From positions 4,588,001 to 4,652,000 of the forward strand of contig CP063166.1 in the NCBI GenBank assembly GCA_016806145.1: a DNA stretch of 64,000 nt, in the 5' to 3' direction. Positions 36,825 through 49,491 of the stretch are shown here, piece after piece (position 1 is the first letter of the stretch; each line of letters begins with the position of its first letter). The notes under the pieces were generated by a model. It searched no databases. It was given only the letters and a program-made list of their open reading frames with translations, and had not been told where the DNA came from. The DNA is from Variovorax paradoxus (GTDB lineage: Bacteria; Pseudomonadota; Gammaproteobacteria; Burkholderiales; Burkholderiaceae_C). The position numbers were made by a program, and so were the translations under genes.

Positions 36825-38117
36825 TCACTTGCGGCGCCGCGCGATCAGCTGCTTGGCATAGCCGTCGAGCTCGTCGAGGCCGGCCTGGATGTCGGTGCGC
36901 GAGCCGGTGATCAGCTCCTCGAGGATGATCCCCCAGCGGTCGCCGAGGTCGGGCCAGGCCGGGTCCTGCCAGAAGTTGACCGCGGTGAGCTTGCCGGTGT
37001 CGGCCAGCGCCTTGCCGAGGTCGGCGCCGTAGCGCCTGGAGAACTCGGGACTGCCCAGCACGCTGGTGCGGTTCAGTTCGCCGAACTGGCCCTCGGCGAG
37101 GCGGCGCTGCTCGTTCTTCTTCGAGGTGGCCCAGGCGACGAAGAGGCCGGCGCACTTCCTCGCCTCCTCGCTCTTGTTGGCCTTGGCGCCGATCGCCAGG
37201 CCGTGGCCGTAGCCGCCGCCGGTCAGCGGCGCGGGCGGCGTGGCATAGGCGATCTTGCCGATCACGGTCGACATCTTGGGATCGAGCGCGTTGCCCGCGA
37301 GCGGCGTCGACTCGACCAGCATCGCCACCTTGCCCGCGAGGAAGGCGCCGGTGGCCTCGTCCCAGCCGCCGGTCTTGGTGCCGGGCGCCGAGTACTTGAA
37401 GAGCTCGAGGTAGGTCTGCGTGGCCTTGAGCGCGGCGGGCGAGTCGAACACCGGCTTGTCGCCGTCGAACCACTGGCCGCCGTAGCCGCGGAAGTAGGGC
37501 ATCCAGCGCCACACGTTGGCACCCGAGCCGCGCTGGCCGCGCAGCGCCACGCCGTAGACGCCGTTGGCCGGGTCGTTGAGCTTCTTCGCGGCGGCCACGA
37601 ACTCCTCGAGCGTGGCCGGCGGCTTGATGCCGGCCTTCTCGAGCAGGTCCTTGCGGTAGACCATCAGGTCGCCGCCGCCGGTCAGCGGCGCGAACCAGGC
37701 CTCGCCCGCATAGGTGGCGACCTTCTGGCGGCCCGGATCGAAGTCGGCGTAGTCGTAGTCGGCCGGGTAGTACTTCGCGAGCGGCACGATCCACTTCGAC
37801 TGCGCGAACAGCGGCACGTTGGCCTCGTCGACGTAGTAGACGTGGTACTTGCCCACGGTCGAGGCATCGGCGCGCGTCTTGGTGCGGCGGTCGTTCTCGT
37901 TGAGGTTGTCGATGCTGAACGAGGCGCCGGCCAGGGTCTTGAACTCGTCCTTGTACTTTTCGAGCAGGGTCAGGCCGTCACGCGGCTGCGCCAGCACCCG
38001 CACGTCCTCGTTGCACGACGCGGCCTGCGCGAGCGCTCCACCGGCGGCACCGGCCGCCAGCAGCGCCACGAGCAGCGTGCGGACCCGGACGCGCCTCCCT
38101 GCGGATTCCTTGAACAT
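36825..38117 (-). CDS. sugar/polyol ABC transporter substrate-binding protein
   Basis: The 430-residue binding protein has a Sec signal (VRTLLVALLAAGAAGGALAQ, cleavage before AASCN) and a family-1 solute-binding fold. GGGDLMVYRKDLLEKAGIKP and PATLEEFVAAAKKLN are the hinge and second-lobe features of such proteins. The neighbours (xylitol/sorbitol dehydrogenase, AraC regulator) suggest a polyol such as sorbitol, mannitol or xylitol; sequence alone does not show the ligand. First transporter gene of the operon, 166 bases after the AraC gene. Confidence 0.88.
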   Translation of the reverse strand: MFKESAGRRVRVRTLLVALLAAGAAGGALAQAASCNEDVRVLAQPRDGLTLLEKYKDEFKTLAGASFSIDNLNENDRRTKTRADASTVGKYHVYYVDEANVPLFAQSKWIVPLAKYYPADYDYADFDPGRQKVATYAGEAWFAPLTGGGDLMVYRKDLLEKAGIKPPATLEEFVAAAKKLNDPANGVYGVALRGQRGSGANVWRWMPYFRGYGGQWFDGDKPVFDSPAALKATQTYLELFKYSAPGTKTGGWDEATGAFLAGKVAMLVESTPLAGNALDPKMSTVIGKIAYATPPAPLTGGGYGHGLAIGAKANKSEEARKCAGLFVAWATSKKNEQRRLAEGQFGELNRTSVLGSPEFSRRYGADLGKALADTGKLTAVNFWQDPAWPDLGDRWGIILEELITGSRTDIQAGLDELDGYAKQLIARRRK

Positions 38118-38255
38118 CGCTTGTCTCCGTTGAACTTGTTGCGGATCGCCGGCCGAAGCCGGGGAACAAGCCCGCCGTGCCGGGCGCCCTTTTCGAGGGG
38201 CGGCGCGACAGCGACGGGACGGGGTGAAGCGTATGCAGCGGCTCAGCGGTGCCGC

Positions 38256-38275
38256 GTACCCCCCAACCGGGGTAC
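38256..38275. promoter_or_regulatory. candidate operator of the polyol operon
   Basis: GTACCCC (38256-38262) and GGGGTAC (38269-38275) form a perfect 7-bp dyad with a 6-base spacer, 140 bases upstream of the binding-protein start. It also sits just after the araC stop, but has no T-run, so an operator is more likely than a terminator. Half of the motif (GGTAC) appears again at 38276-38280. Confidence 0.45.
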
Positions 38276-38283
38276 TGGTACTT

Positions 38284-39255
38284 TCATGACCAGGCCGACT
38301 GGGGTTTTACCGGGGTCGTGGGCGGGTAGTGAACGGTGCGCAGCCCGAAGCGTTCCTGCGCCTGCTGGCGGTAGGCGCTGGGCGTCATGCCCTTGTGCTG
38401 CAGGAAGCGGCGGTTGAAGTTGGCGATGTTGAAGAAGCCGACCTCGTAGCAGATGTCGCTCACGAGGCGGTCCGAGGTCTGCAGCATCTGGCAGGCCTTG
38501 GCGATGCGCAGCCGGGTCACGAACTCGGTGAAGGTGCTGCCCATCTGGCGGTGGAAGTAGCGCGAGAAGCTGCTCTCGGCCATGTTCGCGATGGCGCTGA
38601 CCGAGGCCAGCGAGATCTCCTCGGCCAGGTGCTCGTCGAGGTGGTCGAGCACGCGGCGCATGCGCGTGCTGGTGGCGGGGTCGCCGTCGGAGGGCTCGTC
38701 CTCGCTCGAGATCAGGCGCCAGTCCTCCCAGCGCGCGAGCTCGTGCAGCAGGCCGATGAACTCCGCCAGCCGCGCCATGCCCTCGTGCGCCTGCACGCGC
38801 TGGAAGCGCTCGCGCGCCACTTCGCCGATGCCGAAGAACTCGATGCCGCGGCGCGCGCGGTCGAGCATCGGCAGCACGGCGTCGATCTCGGGGAACAGCG
38901 CCGAGCCCCTGCGCAGCGGCTCCTCGCGGAAGTGGATCACCATGCTGCGGTCGGCGATGCCCTCGGCCGGCACGTCGTCGGAGATCCAGGTGTGCGGCAG
39001 CCGCGAACCCACCAGCGCCACGTAGCCGGGCTCGAAGCGGCCGATGTGGTTGCCCACGAAGGCCTGGCCGGTGGTGCGGTTGATGATCTGCAGCTCGTAC
39101 TCGTCGTGGTAGTGCCAGCAGTCGAAGGGCCAGGGCACGCCGTGCTGCAGGCAGCGCACGGTGCCGCCGCCCGCGGGCTCGAAGCCCAGGCGCGGGTCGC
39201 GCAGCAGTTCGTGTTCGAGTTCGGGTTTGCGGGCGGCGCGCTGGGGTCGGTTCAT
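38284..39255 (-). CDS. AraC-family transcriptional regulator
   Basis: The 323-residue regulator has an N-terminal cupin-like sensor (about 25-110: HYHDEYELQIINRTTGQAFV) and two helix-turn-helices at the C-terminus (about 215-310: ISLASVSAIANMAESSFSRY and ICYEVGFFNIANFNRRFLQH). It probably senses the polyol or a derivative and activates the transporter operon downstream on the same strand. The start MNRPQRAARK at 39255 fits; an upstream ATG at 39288 is less likely. Confidence 0.9.
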   Translation of the reverse strand: MNRPQRAARKPELEHELLRDPRLGFEPAGGGTVRCLQHGVPWPFDCWHYHDEYELQIINRTTGQAFVGNHIGRFEPGYVALVGSRLPHTWISDDVPAEGIADRSMVIHFREEPLRRGSALFPEIDAVLPMLDRARRGIEFFGIGEVARERFQRVQAHEGMARLAEFIGLLHELARWEDWRLISSEDEPSDGDPATSTRMRRVLDHLDEHLAEEISLASVSAIANMAESSFSRYFHRQMGSTFTEFVTRLRIAKACQMLQTSDRLVSDICYEVGFFNIANFNRRFLQHKGMTPSAYRQQAQERFGLRTVHYPPTTPVKPQSAWS

Positions 39256-39325
39256 CGTTCGTTGTCTCCCTGGAATCAGGGCCGCCAACCGGATGCCGCG
39301 ACCGCGGCGCCCTTTCCCCGGGGGA

Positions 39326-40696
39326 TCAGGCGCCGGCGACCTTCATGCGGTTGACCAGCAGCGAGCCCGTCGTCTTGGCGCCGAAAGTGTAAGCATCGGC
39401 CCCGATGGCTTCAATCCCCATCAGCATGTCCTTGAGGTTGCCGGCGATGGTGATCTCCTCCACCGGGAACGCGATGCGGCCCTTCTCGACCCAGAAGCCG
39501 CTGGCGCCGCGCGAGTAGTCGCCGGTCACATAGTTCACGCCCTGCCCCATCAGCTCGATGACGAACAGGCCGGTGCCCAGCTTCTGCAGCATCGCGTCGA
39601 GGTCGTCGCCGGCCTGCGTCAGGCGCGAGCTCAGCACCAGGTTGTGCGAGCCGCCGGCATTGCCGGTGGTCTTCATGCCGAGCTTGCGCGCCGAGTAGGT
39701 CGAGAGGAAATAGCCCTCGAGCCGGCCCGCGTCGACCACCTTGCGCGCCCGCGTGACCACGCCCTCGTCGTCGAAGGGCGAGCTGCCCTTGCCGCGCAGC
39801 ACGTGCGGGTCTTCGCTGACGTCGACGTGCGAGGGCAGCACGGGCTTGCCGAGCGAGTCGAGCAGGAAGGTGCTCTTGCGGTAGAGCGCGCCGCCGCTGG
39901 TGGCCTGCACCAGCCCGCCGAGCAGGCCCGCGGCCAGCGGCGACTCGAACAGCACCGGGCATTCCACCGTCTTGATCTTGCGCGACTTCAGCCGGCTCAG
40001 CGCGCGCTCGGCGGCATAGCGGCCCACGGCCTGCGGGCTCGCGAGCTCGTCGGCCGAGCGCATCGAGCTGTACCAGGCGTCGCGCTGCATGTTGTCGCCC
40101 TTGCCGGCGATCGGCGCCACCGAGATCGAGTGGCGCGAACTCGCGTAGCCGCCGCGGAAACCGTGGGTGTGGGCGCTGAAGAAGTGGCTCTGCTGGGCCG
40201 AGACGCCCGCGCCCTCGCTGTTGGTGATGCGCTTGTCGGTCGACAGCGCGGCCGCCTCGCACTCGAGCGCCAGCTTGGCGGCCTGCTCGCTCGTGACCTC
40301 CCAGGGGTGGAACAGGTCGAGGTCGGGATGCTCCTTGGCGATGTCGGCCTCGTCGGGCAGGCCGCTGACCGGGTCCTCGGCCGTGAAGCGCGCGATGTCG
40401 TAGGCCGCCTGCACGGTCTGCGCGATGGCCGCCTCGGAGAAGTCGGAGGTGCTGGCATTGCCGCGCCGGTGGCCGACGTAGACGGTGATGCCCAGCGACT
40501 TGTCGCGGTTGCGCTCGACGTTCTCGAGTTCGCCCTTGCGCACCGAGACGCTGAGGCCACAGCCTTCGGAGGCTTCGGCCCCCGCGTTGGTGGCCCCCAG
40601 CTTCTTGGCATGCGCCAGGGCCGAATCGACCAGGTTTTCGAAGAAGGAGCGGCTGTAGGCGAAGCCGGAGTCGGCGCGCGAGGAAGAGGTCGTCAT
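39326..40696 (-). CDS. pmbA: metalloprotease PmbA (TldE)
   Basis: The 456-residue protein is PmbA/TldE, which forms a complex with TldD that cleaves modified peptides such as microcin precursors and CcdA. The C-terminal part carries GVNYVTGDYSRGASGFWVEK, the best-known conserved block of the family. TldE lacks the HExxxH zinc motif of TldD, and none is seen here. TldD itself is not in the window. It starts at 40696 and is divergent from darP; the 105-base gap has a TATGAT (40706-40711) that could be the -10 of the darP operon. Confidence 0.95.
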   Translation of the reverse strand: MTTSSSRADSGFAYSRSFFENLVDSALAHAKKLGATNAGAEASEGCGLSVSVRKGELENVERNRDKSLGITVYVGHRRGNASTSDFSEAAIAQTVQAAYDIARFTAEDPVSGLPDEADIAKEHPDLDLFHPWEVTSEQAAKLALECEAAALSTDKRITNSEGAGVSAQQSHFFSAHTHGFRGGYASSRHSISVAPIAGKGDNMQRDAWYSSMRSADELASPQAVGRYAAERALSRLKSRKIKTVECPVLFESPLAAGLLGGLVQATSGGALYRKSTFLLDSLGKPVLPSHVDVSEDPHVLRGKGSSPFDDEGVVTRARKVVDAGRLEGYFLSTYSARKLGMKTTGNAGGSHNLVLSSRLTQAGDDLDAMLQKLGTGLFVIELMGQGVNYVTGDYSRGASGFWVEKGRIAFPVEEITIAGNLKDMLMGIEAIGADAYTFGAKTTGSLLVNRMKVAGA

Positions 40697-40801
40697 GTGG
40701 GTGGCTATGATACTTGCGCCCCCCGTTTCCCGTTTGGCAGCGTTTTCCCCTCGCTCCCGCCGCGTTGCACCGCCGCGCGGCGCGGCACAGAATCCATCCC
40801 C

Positions 40802-41458
40802 ATGTCCCGCAAACCCAAAAAAGGCTACTTCGTCCGCGGCCAGTTCGTCGCCGAAGGCAGCGAACTCGACCTGGAGCTCAAGCGCGAGCTCAAAGGCACC
40901 GATGACGCCAGCCGCACCGACCTCAAGCGCGAGAGCGCCGAATTGCAGAAGCTCGGCGAGGAGCTCATGACCCTGCGCGCCGCGCTGTTCGACGCGCTGC
41001 CGCTCGACGAGAAGCTGGTCGAGGCGATCCGCGAGGCCAAACGCATCACCAACTTCGAGGGCAAGCGCCGCCAGATGCAGTTCATCGGCAAGCTGATGCG
41101 CAAGCTCGACGAGCCCACCGTCGAGGCGATCCGTGCCGCGCTGGCCGAGCAGGCCAGCGGGCCGGCCGCCGAGACCGCGCTGCTGCACGAGGCCGAGCGC
41201 TGGCGCGACCGCCTGATCGCCGACGACGATGCGCTCGGCGGCTGGATCGAGACCCACCCGGCCACCGATGCCCAGCAGCTGCGCGCCCTCGTGCGCCAGG
41301 CGCGCAAGGACATCAAGGCCGGCCCGGCCGGCGAGGCGCCGCGCCAGGGCAAGGCCTACCGCGAGGTGTTCCAGCTCGTGCGCGAGCAGCTCGCGGTGCA
41401 TGGCGGCGACGACCATGCGGCGGCGGCGGCGGAACAGGGCCGGGAGGAAGATGCATGA
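40802..41458 (+). CDS. darP: ribosome biogenesis factor DarP (YjgA, DUF615)
   Basis: The 218-residue, helical, charged protein is YjgA/DarP, which binds late 50S precursors and helps peptidyl-transferase-centre maturation. The sequence starts SRKPKKGYFVRGQFVAEGSE and contains the family block ITNFEGKRRQMQFIGKLMRK. Its divergence from pmbA (TldE) is conserved in many proteobacteria. It overlaps mog by ATGA. Confidence 0.94.
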   Translation: MSRKPKKGYFVRGQFVAEGSELDLELKRELKGTDDASRTDLKRESAELQKLGEELMTLRAALFDALPLDEKLVEAIREAKRITNFEGKRRQMQFIGKLMRKLDEPTVEAIRAALAEQASGPAAETALLHEAERWRDRLIADDDALGGWIETHPATDAQQLRALVRQARKDIKAGPAGEAPRQGKAYREVFQLVREQLAVHGGDDHAAAAAEQGREEDA

Positions 41459-42045
41459 GCGGACCCGATCCAGTACGCATCGGCATCGTCTCGATCAGCG
41501 ACCGCGCCTCGAGCGGCGCCTACGAGGACAAGGGCCTGCCCGCGCTGCAGGACTGGCTGCGCCGCGCGCTCCGCAATCCGATCGACTTCGAGCCCCGGTT
41601 GATCCCCGACGAAGCCCCCGGCATCAGCGCCGCGCTGATCGAGCTGGTCGACGCCGGCTGCTCGCTGGTGCTGACCACCGGCGGCACCGGCCCCGCGCTG
41701 CGCGACGTGACGCCCGAGGCCACGCTGGCCGTGGCCCACAAGGAGATGCCGGGCTTCGGCGAGCAGATGCGCCAGATCAGCCTGCGCTTCGTGCCGACCG
41801 CGATCCTCTCGCGCCAGGTCGCGGTGATCCGCGACCGGAGCCTGATCATCAATCTGCCGGGCCAGCCCAAGTCGATCGCGGAAACGCTCGAAGGCCTGAA
41901 GGACGCCGAGGGCCAGCAGCTCGTGCCCGGCATCTTCGCGGCCGTGCCCTACTGCATCGACCTGATCGGCGGGCCCTACCTCGAGACCGACGATTCGGTC
42001 TGCAAGGCCTTCCGGCCGAAGTCGGCGATCCGGCCCGCGCGCTGA
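41455..42045 (+). CDS. mog: molybdopterin adenylyltransferase Mog
   Basis: The 196-residue MoaB/Mog fold enzyme adenylates molybdopterin before molybdenum insertion. The catalytic block TTGGTGPALRDVTPEATL and the late INLPGQPKSIAETL are typical of Mog. Molybdenum cofactor is needed by the NasA encoded at 12.8-15.6 kb, although the genes are not adjacent. Coupled to darP. Confidence 0.94.
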   Translation: MSGPDPVRIGIVSISDRASSGAYEDKGLPALQDWLRRALRNPIDFEPRLIPDEAPGISAALIELVDAGCSLVLTTGGTGPALRDVTPEATLAVAHKEMPGFGEQMRQISLRFVPTAILSRQVAVIRDRSLIINLPGQPKSIAETLEGLKDAEGQQLVPGIFAAVPYCIDLIGGPYLETDDSVCKAFRPKSAIRPAR

Positions 42046-42049
42046 AGCT

Positions 42050-42421
42050 TCAGGGCTGGGCCGCCGCGCTCCGGGCCTCGACCTCCTTGAGGCAGGCCTG
42101 CACCGCGGCATTCGACGCCTGCTCGTAGCAGCGCGAGGCGGCCGCGCGCAACTGCTTGTGCTGCTCGCGGCGCTGCTGCGCGGCGTCGAGCTGCCAGGTC
42201 ATGAGCCATTGCATGGCCAGCGCCAGCACGATGCCGAAGCCGATGGCGGCGCCGACCAGCGTCGAGCGCCAGGTCCTCGTGGAGGGAGCGGAATCCGCGG
42301 GCGCCGATGCCGCGTCGAAGGCCATCGGCGAATGCGCGGATGGGCTGGCCTTGCGGCGGCGCGGCGCGCGGGCGGCGGCCTCGATGGCGGGCGAATAAGA
42401 CTGGCGGTGGCTGCGGCTCAT
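42050..42421 (-). CDS. small hypothetical membrane protein
   Basis: The 123-residue product has an arginine- and alanine-rich N-terminal 50 residues, one membrane segment (STLVGAAIGFGIVLALAMQW) and a charged C-terminus with two cysteines (RCYEQASNAAVQACLKE). I do not recognise a family. It ends 4 bases from the convergent mog stop and 58 bases from czcD, leaving little room for anything else. Reading-frame and codon use look like real coding sequence. Confidence 0.55.
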   Translation of the reverse strand: MSRSHRQSYSPAIEAAARAPRRRKASPSAHSPMAFDAASAPADSAPSTRTWRSTLVGAAIGFGIVLALAMQWLMTWQLDAAQQRREQHKQLRAAASRCYEQASNAAVQACLKEVEARSAAAQP

Positions 42422-42479
42422 CGGTCCTGTGTGCTGTGATTCGCGGCGGATTGTGCGCCATCCGCCAGGCGCGAACCGA

Positions 42480-43371
42480 TCAGCTTCCGAAGCCGTGCGT
42501 CGCCCCCGCCTGTTCGCAGGGCACGCGCTCGGCCTGCACGGTCGAATGGTGGATGTCGAAGCGCTCGGCCAGCAGCGCGCGCAGCCGCTGCACCAGCGGT
42601 GCCAGGTCGTCGACCCCGGCCGCGCTCACCACGTGCACGCTGAGGCTCACCTTGCCGCTGGACAGCGCCCACACGTGCAGGTCGTGCAGGCTGGCCACGC
42701 CCTCGCTCGCGCGCAGCGCGCGCTCGACCTCGGGCAGGTCGACCTCGTCGGGCACGCCCTCGAGCAGCACGTTGAGGCTCTCGCGCAGCAGGCGCCAGGT
42801 GCGCGGCAGCACCCACAGGCCGATCGCCACCGCGATCAGCGAATCGACCCAGGCCCAGCCGGTGAAGCGGATCACCAGCGCGCCGACGATCACGCCCACC
42901 GAGCCCAGCATGTCGGCCCATACCTCGAGGTAGGCGCCCTTGACGTTGAGGCTCCTGTCCTTGTCGCCGGCCAGCAGGCGCATGCCGACCAGGTTGACGA
43001 CCAGCCCGCCCGCGGCCACCAGCAGCATCAGGGTCGACTGGATCTCGGCCGGCGCCGCGATGCGCCGCCAGGCTTCGTACAGCACGTAGATCGCCACCAG
43101 GAACAGCAGCACCGCGTTGAGCAGCGCCGCAAGGATCTCGAAGCGGTGGTAGCCGAAGGTGCGGCGCCGGTCGGCGGGACGCTGGCCGATGCGGATGGCG
43201 GCCAGCGAGATCGCCAGCGCCACCGTGTCGGTGAACATGTGGGCGGCATCGGACAGCAGCGCGAGGCTGCCCGAGACCAGCCCGCCGACCACCTCCGCCA
43301 CGAGGTAGGCCGAGGTCAGCAGCAAGGCCCAGCGCAGCGCCTTCTCGTTGGCGCCCGCGCCGTGCGAATGC

Positions 43372-43382
<11 letters not shown>
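42480..43382 (-). CDS. czcD: cation diffusion facilitator CzcD
   Basis: The 300-residue inner-membrane protein exports Zn, Co or Cd from the cytoplasm in exchange for protons. It has a His-rich start (MAHEHSHGAG), six membrane segments, H48 and D52 in SDAAHMFTD and D157 in EVWADMLGSVG of the transport site, and a soluble C-terminal dimerisation domain. It overlaps czcA by 11 bases and so is coupled to the efflux complex. Metal specificity is inferred from the cluster. Confidence 0.93.
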
Positions 43383-46632
<3,250 letters not shown>

Positions 46633-46641
46633 CGTGCGCCC

Positions 46642-48060
46642 TCAGTGGGTGTGGGTCGCGGAGGCCTTGCCCTGCTGCGACTTGACGACGAAGCTGCCCG
46701 CGGCGGCATAGGGCTGGTCCGGCTTCAGGCCGCCGGTGATCTCGATGCGCCGGCCGTCGCTGCGACCGGTCTGCACGGCCTGCGGCATGAAGCCGCCGGG
46801 CACGCGCAGGAACACGGTGGGCTTGTCCTCCACGCTCTGCACCGCCTCGGCCGATACCGTGACCGGCGCCTGCAGCTCGGAGGCCACCAGCTCGACGTTG
46901 ACGAACAGCCCCGGGCGCCACACGCGCTGCGGGTTGGCCAGCGTCACGCGCGCGGTCGCGGTGCGCGTCTGCGCGCCGAGCAGCGCGCCCACGTACGAGA
47001 CCTTGCCCTGCGCCACCTGGTCGAAGGCGGTGGAGCGGATGTTGACCGTCTCGCCGGTGCGCACCAGCGGCAGGTGCTGCGCGGGCACGCTGATCTCGGC
47101 CCAGACGCTGGAGAGGTCGGACACGGTGAAGACGTTGGCGTCCTCCTTGACCGATTCGCCGAGCGAGATGTGCTTCTCGACCACCAGCCCGTCGAACGGC
47201 GCGCGCAGCTCGTAGCGGCCCAGCGCGCCGCCGCCCGAACCCGGCACGGCGCCGAGCGCCAGCAGCTTCTGGTTCGCGTTGGCAACCGCGATCTGCGCCT
47301 CCTGCATCGCCTGCTGCGCCTGCAGGTAGTCCTGCTGCGGCGAGATCTTCTCCTCCCACAGCTTCTTCTCGCGCTCGTGGGTGCTGCGCGCGAGCTCGAG
47401 CCGGCGCTGCGCCGACTGCAGCTCGCTGCGCAGCTCCGACAGCGCCGGGCTCGAGATCACCGCCAGCACCTGGCCGCGCTTGACCTCCTGCCCGAGGTTG
47501 GCCGGCACGCTGTCGACCACGCCCGGCACGCGCGGCACCACGTGCGCCGTGCGGTCCTCGTTGAAGCGGATCTCGCCCGGCAGCTGCAGCGCGGTGCGGA
47601 TGTTCGCGGGGCCGGTGGTCTCGATCGCGATGCCGGCGGCCTGGATCTGGGCCTCGGTGAAGGCGATCCTGCGGTCCTCGTCTTCGTGGCCGCCGGCGGC
47701 CTTGGGCTCGGCCTTCGTTTCACCCTTGGCCTCCTCCTTGGCCCCGTGCCCGTGGCCGTCGTCGCCGGCCTTCTTCTCGCCCTTGCCTCCTTCCTCCTCG
47801 TGGTGCTCGCCATCGGCATGGCCCTTCGCATGCTCGTGGTCATGGCCGTGGCCCGCGGCTTCCTTGCCGCTCTTCTCGTGATGCTCCTCGTCGGCATGCG
47901 CGGCCGATTCGGCATGGCCGCCGCCACCGGACTTGCCGGGCTCGCCGCGCAGGATCAGCGCGCCGATGCCCAGCCCCGCGGCCAGCACGACGGCGATCGC
48001 GATCCATTGCTTGCGGCCCACCGCGGACGTGGGGCTCTTGCGTTCTTGTTCGATGCTCAT
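46642..48060 (-). CDS. czcB: membrane fusion protein CzcB
   Basis: The 472-residue periplasmic adaptor links CzcA to CzcC. It is anchored by one N-terminal segment (WIAIAVVLAAGLGIGALILR) and then has an unusually long metal-binding stretch (about 45-110) with many histidines (HADEEHHEK, HGHDHEHAKGHADGEHH). The lipoyl, alpha-hairpin and beta-barrel domains follow (SVPANLGQEVKRGQVLAVIS and QTRTATARVTLANPQ), and it ends in a HTH metal-binding tail. It lies 9 bases after czcC. Confidence 0.95.
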   Translation of the reverse strand: MSIEQERKSPTSAVGRKQWIAIAVVLAAGLGIGALILRGEPGKSGGGGHAESAAHADEEHHEKSGKEAAGHGHDHEHAKGHADGEHHEEEGGKGEKKAGDDGHGHGAKEEAKGETKAEPKAAGGHEDEDRRIAFTEAQIQAAGIAIETTGPANIRTALQLPGEIRFNEDRTAHVVPRVPGVVDSVPANLGQEVKRGQVLAVISSPALSELRSELQSAQRRLELARSTHEREKKLWEEKISPQQDYLQAQQAMQEAQIAVANANQKLLALGAVPGSGGGALGRYELRAPFDGLVVEKHISLGESVKEDANVFTVSDLSSVWAEISVPAQHLPLVRTGETVNIRSTAFDQVAQGKVSYVGALLGAQTRTATARVTLANPQRVWRPGLFVNVELVASELQAPVTVSAEAVQSVEDKPTVFLRVPGGFMPQAVQTGRSDGRRIEITGGLKPDQPYAAAGSFVVKSQQGKASATHTH

Positions 48061-48069
48061 GAAAAAACC

Positions 48070-49455
48070 TCAGCGGGTGACAGCGGAAGAAGCGGAAGAC
48101 GGAGTGGTGGCCATGGGGGCCGGTGTGGCGAGGTCGTCGGCCAGGCCCTCGGTGCCGAGCAGCCGGTCGAGCTCGCCCGCGGCGCGGTGCGCCTCGGCCA
48201 GCGCCAGCAGGTACTGCGCGCGCACCTGGAACAAGGTGCGCTGCGCATCGAGCGCCTCGAGGAAGCTGAACTTGCCGAGCTCGAAGCCCTTGGTGGCCGC
48301 GCGCCAGGCCTCGGCCGCGCCGGGCAGCGCGTCGCGCTGCAGGGTCTGGGCCGTGGCACGCGCCGAGCGCAGCCGTTCGCTCGCCTGCGCCAGGTCGGCG
48401 CCCAGCTGCAGTTCGGCCGCGGCGAGCTCGTCGCGCGCCTTCTCCTCGCGGCTCAGGGCCTCGGCGAGGTTGCCGCGGTTGGTGTCGAAGATCGGCAGCG
48501 GCACCGACAGGCCCAGCACCACCTGGTCACGGCGCGAGCCGCCGGCACCGCCCTCGGCCTCGGAAGCCGGCACGCGCTTGGCGCCCAGCGACACGGTCAC
48601 GTCGGGAATGCGCCTGGCGCGCTCCAGCTCGGACAGCGCGCGCCGGCGCTCGACCTCGAGCCTTGCCTGGCGCAGCGCCGGTGCCTCGGCACGGCGCAGC
48701 GCCAGCTCCTGCTCGCCCAGGGGCTGCGGCAGGCTGTCGACCGCGCCGTCGACCTGCGTGAAGCGCGGCGCCGGATTGCCCCACAGCGCCGCGAGCTGCT
48801 GGCGCGCCGTGCGCAGGGTGCCTTCGGCCTGCATCAGCTCGACGCGGATGCCGGCCTCGGCCACGCGCGAGCGCGTCTCTTCCAGCGGCGAGACCTTGCC
48901 GGCCGCCACGCGGTTGGCCGCGGCGCGCGTGGCCGCCTGCGCGAGGCCGACCGAGTCCTGCGCGAGCCGCAGTCGTTCCTGCGCCGACAGCACCTCGAAG
49001 AACAGCGTGATCGCGGTGGCGCGCAGATCGGCGCGCTTGGCCGCGAGCGCGGCTTCGGCCTGGTCGCGCGCGCGTTCGGCCGCGCTCACGCGCGCCGCGC
49101 GCTTGCCGCCGAGTTCGATCGGCTGGCTCAGTTGGACCGTGGTGGTGCGGTTGTCGCGCCGCGTGTCCTCGAGCGTCACGTCGAGCGTGGGATTGGGCCA
49201 GGCACCGGCCTGCAGCAGCGCGCCATCGGTGGCCTCGCGTTCGCGCCGCGCCGCGAACAGGCCCGGGTTGGCCTGGAACGCCAGCGCGAGCGCGCCGCGC
49301 AGGGTCAGCGGGCCCGCGGGCTCGAGGCCGGCGGCTGCCTGCGATGAAGAGGTGGAAGTGCCGGCCGCGGCCTGCTGCGCGGGCAGCGAAGGCTCGGCGA
49401 AGACCGGGGGTACCGCCAAGGCCAACACGGCCAGCGGCACGAAGAGCGTGCGCAT
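48070..49455 (-). CDS. czcC: outer-membrane efflux protein CzcC
   Basis: The 461-residue TolC-like protein has a Sec signal (ending near VFAEPS) and two duplicated outer-membrane efflux repeats (about 70-240 and 270-440), recognisable by LRLAQDSVGLAQAATRAAAN and FSFLEALDAQRTLFQVRAQY. It provides the outer-membrane channel for CzcBA. The first of the czcCBA genes; the czcI-like gene precedes it with a hairpin between. Confidence 0.95.
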   Translation of the reverse strand: MRTLFVPLAVLALAVPPVFAEPSLPAQQAAAGTSTSSSQAAAGLEPAGPLTLRGALALAFQANPGLFAARREREATDGALLQAGAWPNPTLDVTLEDTRRDNRTTTVQLSQPIELGGKRAARVSAAERARDQAEAALAAKRADLRATAITLFFEVLSAQERLRLAQDSVGLAQAATRAAANRVAAGKVSPLEETRSRVAEAGIRVELMQAEGTLRTARQQLAALWGNPAPRFTQVDGAVDSLPQPLGEQELALRRAEAPALRQARLEVERRRALSELERARRIPDVTVSLGAKRVPASEAEGGAGGSRRDQVVLGLSVPLPIFDTNRGNLAEALSREEKARDELAAAELQLGADLAQASERLRSARATAQTLQRDALPGAAEAWRAATKGFELGKFSFLEALDAQRTLFQVRAQYLLALAEAHRAAGELDRLLGTEGLADDLATPAPMATTPSSASSAVTR

Positions 49456-49491
49456 CGGATTCTCCTGGGTTGCAAAACAACGAACGGGAAA

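Noticed and set aside
42422..42479. A czcD-related promoter in the short gap upstream of the hypothetical gene
   Set aside because: czcD is the last gene of the metal operon on the minus strand; the gap is downstream of it, and no promoter boxes stand out.
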